Source of the DNA: Candidatus Hydrogenedens sp.
Lineage (GTDB): Bacteria; Hydrogenedentota; Hydrogenedentia; Hydrogenedentales; JAEUWI01
DNA length: 64,000 nucleotides
Direction: 5' to 3'
Assembly: GCA_016125095.1 (NCBI GenBank)
Contig: WGMK01000013.1
Span: 186,001 to 250,000, forward strand
Part shown: in pieces, positions 52,816-63,400 of the stretch
Layout of the letters: every line of letters begins with the position of its first letter
Numbering within the stretch: the first letter of the stretch is position 1
Program-made: the position numbers and the translations under genes
Notes under the pieces: generated by a model
Seen by the model: the letters and a program-made list of their open reading frames with translations, nothing else
What the model was told of the DNA's origin: nothing
Databases searched by the model: none

Positions 52816-54417
52816 ATGGGTGCGAAACAGAAGCGAGCGAGCGCGCAGCGGCCTCTCCGGAGGATGAACCACCTGCTGCGGAACACACTGGGCGCCATCG
52901 CGCTGGCGGCAGGCCTGCTACCCGGCGCGGCCATGGCCGGCGTGCCGCAACCGGGCATCGTGCAATACGGCCAGGTGATCGGCGAGGGCGGCGCATTGCT
53001 GACCTCGGGCTCCCTGACGTGGAGCTACACGCCCGCGGGCGGAGGTGATTCCGTCGTGGTGACCACGCCGCTCGAGCTTATCGATGGACCCGGCGGCCCG
53101 TACTCCTACAAGACGGTGGTGCCGCTCGAGGCCGTGGTGCCCGATTCGCCCTCGGCAGGCGCGATTCCCGTGGCGCTTTCGCCCGAGGAGTACGTGCGTA
53201 CCGGCGCGGTGGACGGTACGGCCGTGTCGATGACGCACAACGTGTTCGTCTCCGCAGAAGACATCAGTTCCGTGCGCCGCGTCGACGTCTGCGCCGACTG
53301 TCCATCTGTGGTGATGACCAAGCACTCGGCCGATACCAACGGGGACTACCGCTTCTCGCTCGCGGAACTCCTCCGGTTCGTCGAACTGCACAGCGCCGCC
53401 GCCACCCATGAATACCATATCGACAAGAAAACCATCGACGGCTACAGCGTCGGCTCCGGGCCGCGCGCGGGCTATCCGCACACCGGCGATTACATCGACG
53501 GCTCCGACTGGACCGTGTCTGTCCGCGAAGTCATCCGCATGATCGATCTATTCACCAGCACCACCGACCACAGCTACAGCTTTAACCTCGAGGCCGAGGA
53601 CAACTTCACCAAGGGAACGCCTCAGCCGCAGTCCAAGTCCGTCTTCGGCGGCGCCGCTGTGGCCGATCCCGGGGTGCAGCTTACCCGCACCATCCGCGGC
53701 GGCAAGAAGGGAGACGGCCACGTGCTCACCTTCGAGTTTAGCGCGTCTGCGGCTGCCCCGGCCCTGCTGAGCGCCCTCGGCGTCAACGAAAACCTGCCCT
53801 CCGGCTGGTCCTACGTCGGTGCGTCCGACACGCCCCTGGTAACCCCGAAGGATGCCGGTTCCGATCTGGAATTCGCCTGGTATCCGCTGCCCGCCATGCC
53901 CTACACGATGCAGTATCAGGTCGAGTTTCCGGCCAAGACGAATGCGCTCGAGGGCTTGGCCCAACTGGACGGCACCGCCGTGTACCGCGTGAAGAGCAAC
54001 GACCTCGAGAACCTGGTGGCCTTTGCCAGCAGCGGCGACATCGACGGCGATGGCATTGGCGACGGCGTCGAGGGCCTGAGCGACGCCGACTACGACGGCG
54101 TGCCGAACGTCATCGATATCGACTCCGACAACGACGGCCTGACCGACGACTTCGAGGCCGGCTACGACGGCGACCCGTCGACGCTCAACCCGTACCTGCC
54201 CGGCAGCGAAAACCCCGGGGGAGACCTCGACCCCTACAGTGCCGATACCGACGGCGACGGCGTGGACGACGGCACGGAGATCGGACTGAACCTGAACCCG
54301 ATTCAGCCGAATGCCAACCCCGTGCCGATGAGCCCGTGGGCCATCGCCGCGATGGCCGTGTGCATGCTGGCCGCAGCCGCTTTCGCGCTGCGCCGCCGCG
54401 CCGCCCAGCGCATCTGA
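52816..54417 (+). CDS. Exported ELLR-domain protein with thrombospondin-type-3 repeats and IPTL-like C-terminal anchor
   Basis: The protein has 533 residues, with AAGGAG upstream of the ATG. Signal peptide ~1-41. After a beta-rich start, an ELLR pair appears at ~172-250 (DTNGDYRFSLAELLRFVEL; DWTVSVREVIRMIDLF), related to the protein at 23957. A beta domain (~260-410) is followed by acidic Ca-binding repeats (~412-495, DIDGDGIGDGVEG, DTDGDGVDDGTE). The C-terminus reads PVPMSPWAIAA, a hydrophobic helix, then RRRAAQRI. This is the tripartite form of an IPTL-CTERM-type sorting signal, so surface anchoring is likely. It lies 29 bases after the Rhs gene and is probably part of the same operon. Confidence 0.83.
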   Translation: MGAKQKRASAQRPLRRMNHLLRNTLGAIALAAGLLPGAAMAGVPQPGIVQYGQVIGEGGALLTSGSLTWSYTPAGGGDSVVVTTPLELIDGPGGPYSYKTVVPLEAVVPDSPSAGAIPVALSPEEYVRTGAVDGTAVSMTHNVFVSAEDISSVRRVDVCADCPSVVMTKHSADTNGDYRFSLAELLRFVELHSAAATHEYHIDKKTIDGYSVGSGPRAGYPHTGDYIDGSDWTVSVREVIRMIDLFTSTTDHSYSFNLEAEDNFTKGTPQPQSKSVFGGAAVADPGVQLTRTIRGGKKGDGHVLTFEFSASAAAPALLSALGVNENLPSGWSYVGASDTPLVTPKDAGSDLEFAWYPLPAMPYTMQYQVEFPAKTNALEGLAQLDGTAVYRVKSNDLENLVAFASSGDIDGDGIGDGVEGLSDADYDGVPNVIDIDSDNDGLTDDFEAGYDGDPSTLNPYLPGSENPGGDLDPYSADTDGDGVDDGTEIGLNLNPIQPNANPVPMSPWAIAAMAVCMLAAAAFALRRRAAQRI

Positions 54418-54472
54418 TACTCGAAGCGGAAGGAACAAAGAGGCCTGACCAGCCCGTGGAAAGGGAGAGGAC

Positions 54473-57400
54473 ATGATGGCTCGCACGCGATACAACGCTG
54501 AGCGGCTTGCAATAAGGGGAGCGTCCGGGGGACGCTGGATGCGCTGGACCGCAGCACTGACCATGCTGCTCGCCGGCACCGCCTTCGCGGCGGACCCGGT
54601 GTTTACCACGTCCGCCGTCACCTCGGTGAACGAGGACGCGACGTATACCTACAACATCTCCGTGTCCGACGCGGACGGCGGCGACACGCTGACCATCTCC
54701 TCCCAATCGGCCCTGCCCTCGTGGCTTTCGCTTACGAGCGTCACTCCGGGCAATCCCGGCACGGCCACGCTTACGGGTACCCCCGACGATGGCGACACGG
54801 TGGGCTCTCCCTACGCCATCACACTCCGCGTCACGGGCGGCGGAACGATTGTGACCCAGCCATTCAGCATCACGGTCAACCCCGTGAATGATGGCCCCGC
54901 CACCTTTACCACCTCCGCCGTCACGACGGTCCAGGAGGAGGCGACCTATACCTACAACATCTCGGTTAACGACCCGGACGCAGTGGACGTACTCACCATT
55001 TCGTCCGTGAATCCGCTTCCCTCCTGGCTGACGCTCAGCAGTGTCGTGCCGGGCAATCCGGGCACCGCGACGCTGACCGGTACGCCCGACGACCCCGAGC
55101 TGCCCGGTTCGCCCTATGCCATTCAGCTGACCGTTTCCGGCGGCGGCGGTACCGCCCCCACGCAGTCGTTCAACATCACGGTGTCCCCAAAGAACGACCT
55201 GGCGACAATCTCCTCGACTGCGGTGACCACCGTGGCCGAAGAAGCCACCTATACCTACAATGTCGTCGCCCAGGACGCGGACGTGGGTGATACGCTGTCA
55301 ATCTCCTCGCAGAATCCGCTGCCCTCGTGGCTGTCGCTCACGAGCGTAACCGACGGCAACCCCGCCACGGCCACGCTGACCGGTACGCCCGACGACGCCG
55401 AGTTGCCTGGCTCTCCGTATTCCATCACGCTGCGCGCCACCGGCGGCGGCGGTGCGCCGGCCACGCAGTCGTTCAGCATCACCGTCACGCCGGTAAACGA
55501 TCCAACCGTTTTCGACTCCGTGGCGGTCACCTCGGTGAACGAAGAAGCCACCTACACCTACAACATCTCCGTGTCCGACGGCGATCCGGGTGACACACTC
55601 ACGATATCCTCGGTCACTACTTTGCCGTCTTGGCTTTCCCTTACGAATGTCGTGCCCGGCAACCCCGGCACGGCCACGCTGACCGGCACGCCGGACGACG
55701 CGGAACTGCCGGGTTCGCCCTACGCGATCCAGCTGACGGCGACGGGCGGCGGCGGTACCGCGCCCACGCAGTCGTTCAACATCACGGTCAATTCCGTCAA
55801 CGACAACGCGACTATCGATACGACGGCCGTCACCTCGGTGAACGAAGAGGCCACCTACACCTACAACATTTCGGCGAGCGACAACGACACGGGGGATACG
55901 CTCAGCATTTCCTCGGTGAATCCGCTTCCGTCGTGGCTCAGCCTGACCAACGTGGTTGATGGCAATCCGGCGACCGCCACCCTGACGGGCACGCCCGACG
56001 ATCCCGAGCTTCCGAGTTCGCCCTATTCGATCGTCCTGACGGCGACGGGCGGCGGCGGCACCGAGCCGACGCAGTCCTTCAGTATCACGGTGAACCCGGT
56101 GAACGACAAGCCGGTGTTCAGCGCCGCGGCGCCCACGGCCGCCACGGAAGGCAGTCCGTATCTCTATAGCTTCTCGCTCTCCGATGCCGAGAACGACAAC
56201 ATGACGCTGCAGTCGGACAATCCGCTGCCCAGCTGGCTGAGCCTGAATATCACCAACAACGGCACCTCCTCGGTATCGGCCCAGCTGACCGGTACGCCCG
56301 ACGACGCCGACCTGCCCGGCTCGCCCAACTCCATCAGCCTGTCGGTGACCGACGGCACCCCGGCGGTCGTCAATTTCTTCTCGATCACGATCACCGGCGT
56401 CAACGACGCCCCGGTGCTCGACGACTCCGGCGACCCGGTCTTCACGACGATTGACGAGGACGACACGACGAGCGACGGCGACGTGGTCAGCGCGCTGCTC
56501 GCGAGCGACCTGCCCGATATCATCACCGATGGTGATGCGGGCGCGCTCGAGGGCATTGCCATTACCGCGACCGACACCGCGAACGGCGACTGGGAATACT
56601 CCACCGACGCTGGCGCGAACTGGGATCCCTTCCCGGGCGGCATTGCCGAAGACAATGCCCTGCAACTGAAGGCCGATGCGGTGATCCGCTTTGTTCCCGC
56701 CACGAACTTCAACGGCACCGTGGACCCCGCGATCACCTTCCGCGCCTGGGACCAGTCGGATGCCGCGGACAACGGCGACCTGGCCGACACCGCCACCAAC
56801 GGACTGACGACGCCCTTCAGCGTGGCGACCGAGACCGCCGCGATTACCATTACGCCCATCAACGATCCGCCGACGGCCAACTTGGACCCGACCGGATTCA
56901 CGCCCCCCAATACGGGCACGCGCGTGCAGATTCCCGAAGACACGGAAACCGATATCGATGTGCTCGCTAACGACACCGACGTCGAGGGCCTGAACGTGGC
57001 GTCGGTCCAGGTGCTCACGCCCCCGGCCCATGGCGCCTATGGCGTCAAGCCCAGCGGCCTCATCACCTACATTCCCAACAAGGACTACACCGGCGACGAT
57101 CTACTCGTATACCGCGTCACCGATTTGGGAGACGGCAGTTCGCCGCCGCTTCAGGCGCAGGCCACCGTGTACATCGAGGTTGTTGCAGTAAATGATCCGC
57201 CCATCGCGCTCGACGACTCCGCCTTCACGGAGTCCGGCGTGCCGGTCGTTATCGATGTGCTTGCGAACGACTCCGACGAGGAGACCGACCTGAACCCGCC
57301 CGGCGACGACCCGAAGGTGTCCATCGTGACGCCGCCCACCGCCGGCAACACGGCGGTCGTGGATCCGACGACGGGCACGATTACCTACACCGCCGATGCC

Positions 57401-60400
57401 GGATTCAGCGGCATCGATACCTTTGTGTACGAGGTGGAAGACTTCGGTCTGCCGCTGCCGCCCAAGAGCGCGCAGGCCACGGTGGTGGTCGCGGTCAGCC
57501 AGACGCCGATACAAGTGGATACGCTCGACGACAACGACGACGGCGACCTGACCCCGGGTCAGATCAGCCTGCGCGAAGCGGTGAAGCTGATTGCCACCAA
57601 TGGCCAGATCACCTTCGATCCGGCGCTGTTCAGCGGCCCGCTCGCCACCATTACCCTGACGCAGGGCGAACTTTCGGCCCTGCGCGGATTCACCCTGAAT
57701 GGACCGGGCGCGGACGAATTGGCGGTCAGCGGCGGCAACCTGTCGCGCATCTTCGACTTGAGCACCGGCGATTACTTCATCGATGGCGTCACATTGGAAA
57801 GCGGCCTGAGCGACCTCGACTCCGGCGGTGCGATCCGCGTCGAGTCGAACGCGAGCCTCGCCCTGACGAACAGCCTCGTGCAGAACAGCGAGGCGACCGG
57901 CTCGGGTTCGTCCGGCGGCGGTATCCGCTCGTCGGGTCCGCTGACCATCGAGAACTCGACCATCACCGGGAACACTGCGGGCGGCGCAGGCGGCGGCATT
58001 GCTGCCGACACCGATTTCTCCGTCGTCAACAGCACGCTGTCGTATAACGTGTCCGGCGGCGATGGCGGCGCCATCTTCCAGAACGACGGCACCGCGAGCG
58101 TCAACTTTTCGACGCTGGTGTTCAACGAGGCCGTCACGGGCGGCGGCATCAGCAAGCAGGCAGGCGATCTGCTCGCGCGCGCATCGATCATTTCCGGCAA
58201 CACGGCCAGCGGCGCAGCGCCCGATGTCGCGGGCATCTTCGAGAGCGCCGGCGACAACATCCTCGGCGATCTCGCCGATAGCGAAGGCTGGCTCGGGACC
58301 GACGTTGTCGGTATAGACGGTGCCGAACTGGTCGAGCAGGACCTGGGCGTCAACGGTGGCGTCGTGCTGACGCATGCGCTCGTACCGGACAGTGCCGCCA
58401 TCAACGCCGCGCTTCCGGCATCGCTTTCCACCGTGGGCATCACCGAGGACCAGCGCGGCATCACCCGTCCGTCGAACCAGCCGGACGTAGGCGCCTACGA
58501 AGTGAAGTTCTTCCGGGTAGACACGCTCGCCGACGAGGAAGACGGTAACTACAGCCCCGGCGATCTGTCGCTCCGCGAGGCGGTCGGTCTGGCCCTGCCC
58601 GGCGATAACCTGCTGCTTACGAACATCAACGGTACCATCATTCTCGACAACACATTCAGTGGTGTCGACCTCGGTATCATTACCATCAACAACAGCGTCG
58701 GCATCTATGGACCCGGTGCCGACCTGCTGTCCATTTCCGGCGGTTCCAATACGCCGGCGCTGCTGGTGCTTTCCGCCACGGCGCAGCTGGTGGTCGAAGG
58801 CATCCGTTTCGAAGACTGCGTCGACTCCACGGCCTTGATAAACCGCGGCGGTCCCGCCATCCGTAACTTCGGCATCACCCGTCTGCGGGATTGCGAATTT
58901 ATTGGCAACACGGCGACCGATCTCGACGGCGGTGCCATCCGCAGCTTCGGTACGCTCGACCTGATCCGGTGCACCTTCTCCGACAACGAGGCCACCAATG
59001 TCGGCGGCGCCGTCGTCAACTGGGGCGGCGTGCTTCGGGTCACCGATTCGCTCTTCGAGGAAAACACAGCCGGAACGACGGGCGGTGCGATCCACAACCA
59101 ACTTTCCGCCACAACCACGATCACCCGCTCGACGCTGACGAGCAACCATGCGGGTATCTCCGGTGCCGTGCATAACGCCACCAATGGCACGCTGACGATC
59201 CTCAATTCGACCATCGATACAAATACCTCTGTGTCCGACGGCGGCGCCATCAGCAATCTCGGCACGGTTGCGGCCGTGAACTCCACGTTCAGCGGCAACA
59301 TCGCGGATCGCAGCGGCGGCGCCATCAACCATATCGGCACCGCCCTTACGCTGACGAACTGCACGGTGACGGCGAACCTGGCCGACTCGATCGGCAACGG
59401 CTTCGGCGAGGGTGGCGGCCTGTTCGCGTCCACCGGCAAGCCGGCGGCACTGCGCAATACCGTCGTGGCGCTGAACTTCGATACGCCCGTCAATGCAGGT
59501 GCCGGCAATATCCACCCGGATATCAGCGGCCCGGTGTCGTCGCAGGGCAACAATTTCTTCGGCAATGTCACGGGGGCCAGCGGGGTAACCAATGGCAATA
59601 GCGGCGACATCGCCGGCACCGGCGCTGTCCCCAAGGATCCGCGCATCGGGCCCCTGGCCGACAACGGCGGTCCGACGCTGACGCACCTGCCCAAGGCCCA
59701 GAGCCAATTGCTGGATGCGGGTTCGAACGACGGCGTAACAATGGCGCTGTTCGGCGATGTGCCGCAGGATCAGCGCGGTACCGACGCCACGCCCTTCGAG
59801 CGTATCCTCGACGGCAACGGCGATACGGACGCGGTCGTTGATATCGGCGCGGTCGAGTTCGTGCCGACCACACCGGTCTATACCTCGACGCCGGTGCTGG
59901 CAGTGAACGAGGACGAGCCCTACTCCTACGCCATCGCCGCGACCGACGAGGATCAGGAAGAGGTCCTGACCATTACGGCGCCCACACTTCCGTTCTGGCT
60001 CACGCTTACCGCTACCGGAAACGGCACGGCGACCATCGAGGGCACGCCAACCAACGAAACGCTGGATCCGAACTTCGCGGGCGACACCTACAATGTCGTC
60101 ATCGAAGTGAAGGACACGCAGAACATCGTGGTGCAGCAGACGTTCACGATCGACGTGACCGGCGTGAACGATGCGCCCGAGCCCGGCGACGACACCGTGT
60201 CGACCGACGAAGACACGCCGCTTGCCATCGAGGTGCTCGCGAACGACACCGACGATGACGGTTCGTTGCCGCTCGACAGCATCGTCATTGTGACCCCGCC
60301 GACCAACGGCGATGTCGTGGTTAATTCTTTCACCGGCGTGGCTACCTACACGCCGGACGCCGACTACAACGGACCCGACTTCTTCGAATACGAAGTCTCT

Positions 60401-63400
60401 GACGACGGCACTCCGCTTCCGGCACTGTCCACCGTCGCCCGGGTCGATATCACCGTGAACGCGGTGAACGACGCTCCGCGCCTGGTGAACGACTCCGACA
60501 CCATCGACGAAGATGGCGTGTCGGTGCTCGACGTGCTGTCCAACGACGCCGATGTCGATGGCGCACTCGTGGTGGCGTCGCTCGTCATCAGCACTGCCCC
60601 CGCACACGGCGAGGCCGTAGTCGATGCGAATACCGGCTTGGTCACGTATACGCCCGAGGAAAACTTCTTCGGCACGGACGTGTTCCAGTACACGGTGACC
60701 GACGACGGCTCGCCGACCCCCGCGCAGTCCTCGACGGCCACCATCTCCGTTACGGTCAACCCGATCAATGACGCCCCGGTTCTGGTGGACGACACGGCGA
60801 CGACGGCGGAAGACACCGCGGTCACTGCCGCCGTGCTCGCCAACGACTCCGATGTCGACGGTGTGCCGGTGCCGGGTACGGTCGCCATCACGGTGCAACC
60901 CTCGGACGGCAGCGCTACCGTCAATCTCTCGACGGGTACAATCACCTACACGCCCGACGCGGATTTCAACGGCACCGATACGCTGACCTACTCGGTCTCC
61001 GATTCGGGCTTCCCGCTACCGGCCATCACGCGCGAAGCGACGCTGACCGTCACGGTCAACGCCGTCAACGACGCGCCGCGTCTCACCACCGACGACGTGG
61101 CCACGAACGAGGATACGGCGCTGGACATCGATGTGCTGGCGAACGATACCGACGTCGACGGCGCCCTGGTGCCCGACTCGGTCACCATCACCTTGGCCCC
61201 GGCGCACGGCCAGGCTTCGGTTAATCCGGCTACCGGCGTGGTGACCTACACGCCGAATGCGGACTACAACGGCCCCGACGGATTCACCTACAGCGTGACG
61301 GACAACGGCAGCCCGACCCCGGTAGCGACATCGTCCGTGCCGGTGACCATTACCGTGCTGCCGGTGAATGACTCGCCGCGCCTGACTGACGACGTCGCCA
61401 CGACCGACGAAGACGTGCAGCTGTCCATCTGCGTGCTTGGTAACGACTCCGACGTCGACGGCCTGCTGGTGCCCGCCTCGGTCGTGGTGGTCAATGCGCC
61501 GCAGCACGGCTCCACGGTTGTCGACCCGGCCACCGGTGCCATCACCTACAAACCCGCGCTGAACTACAATGGCATGGACTCCTTCACCTACTCCGTTACC
61601 GACGATGGCGCGCCGCTCCCGGCGCTTACGTCCACCGCCACGGTGACGCTGCAGGTAAAGCCGATCAACGACACGCCGGTCGTGGCGGCCGATTCCGGCA
61701 CCCTCAAGGAAGACAAGTCGATTACGGTGAATGTGCTGGCGAACGACAGCGATGTCGACGGCCTGCTGGTTCCCGGCAGTGTGACCGTCATCACGCCGCC
61801 GTCCAACGGCAGCACGTCGGTCAATGCGGCCACCGGCGCGATTACTTACACGCCGTCGGCGGACTACGTGGGTGGCGACAGCTTCCAGTACCGCGTGTTC
61901 GACAACGGCTTCCCGCTGCCGGCGAAGTCGGCCACGGCCACGGTATCGCTCAATGTCGAGCCGGTGAACGACGCGCCGCGCCTGACCGCCGATACCGCCA
62001 CCACCGACGAAGACAAGGCCGTGACGGTCGATGTGCTCGACAACGATTTCGACATCGACGGCAACCTGGTCACGTCCTCGGTCGTGGTATCGCAGGCATC
62101 GCCCAACGGCACCACGGTGGTTGAGCCTTCGACGGGGGTGATCACCTTCACGCCCGCGGCCGACTTCAACGGCGAGACGACCTTCGAGTACACCGTGACG
62201 GACGACGGCTTCCCGCTGCCTGCGCTCAGCACGGCCACGACCGTCACCATTACCGTGAACGCCGTCAACGACGCGCCGCGCACGCAGCCCGATACCGCCT
62301 CGACCGACGAGGATACCGAGGTGGTCATCGCGGTGCTCGACAACGACACCGACGTGGACGGCCAGCTGGTGCCGCAGTTCGTGTCCGTGAAGACGCAGCC
62401 GACCCACGGTTCGCTGACCACGAACCTGTCGAACGGCACGATTACCTACAAGCCCAACGCGGACTACTACGGCGACGACGCCTTCGAGTACGGCATCTTC
62501 GACGATGGCTCGCCGCAGCCCGCGCTCGAGACGACGGAATCGGTGTCGGTAACCGTGAACCCCGTGAACGATCCGCCCGTGACCACCGACGATTTCGCCT
62601 CGACGGCGGAAGACACGGCGGTCGTGGTGGATGTATTGGCGAACGATTCCGACATCGACGCCGAACTCGATCCCGCCAGCGTGGTGGTGACCGAGGCGCC
62701 CGAGCACGGCACGACGAGCGTGAATCCGGCCACCGGCGCGATTACCTACACGCCCGCGCAGGATTACAACGGCGGCGACACGTTTGCCTACACGGTCACC
62801 GATACCGGGTTCCCCGCTCCGGGCCTGACCACCGCCGGCACGGTCACCATCAGCGTGCTTGCCGAGAACGACTCGCTCGACACCGTCGACGATGCCGCCA
62901 CGACCGACGAGGACACGGCGGTGGTGGTGGACGTGCTGGCGAACGACACCGACATCGATGGCACGCCGACGCCGGAAAGCGTCGAGATCATCACGGCACC
63001 GGGCCACGGCACGGTCGAGATTAACACCTCGACGGGAGCCATCACCTACACGCCCGAGACCGATTTCTACGGCAGTGACGTGTTCGTCTACCGCGCAGGC
63101 GACAGCGGCACCCCGCTCCCGGCGCGCTTCGACACCGCGCTCGTCATGATTACGGTGAAGCCCGTCAACGACGCGCCCGTCCTCGTGGTGCCGGCGAGTG
63201 CCGCCGGATTCCAGGACACGGCGCTGGCCATCGGCGGCATCTCCGTGGACGACCTCGATGCGGAAGACGAGGGCGGCGGCGATTCCAGCGTTACCCTCAA
63301 TGTCGGTAACGGTACCCTGGCGGTCGAGGCGGGCGGCGCAACGGTCAGCGGCAACGGTACGGCCAGTGTCAGCGCCTCGGGCTCCCTGGCGGACCTCAAC

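Noticed and set aside
57101..63007. Long minus-strand frames opposite the cadherin-like array
   Set aside because: These are shadows caused by codon bias and repetition in the plus-strand gene; no recognisable protein features.
60167..63166. CRISPR-like or satellite array
   Set aside because: The 300-bp period is in-frame coding repeat of cadherin-like domains, with no short identical repeats or unique spacers.
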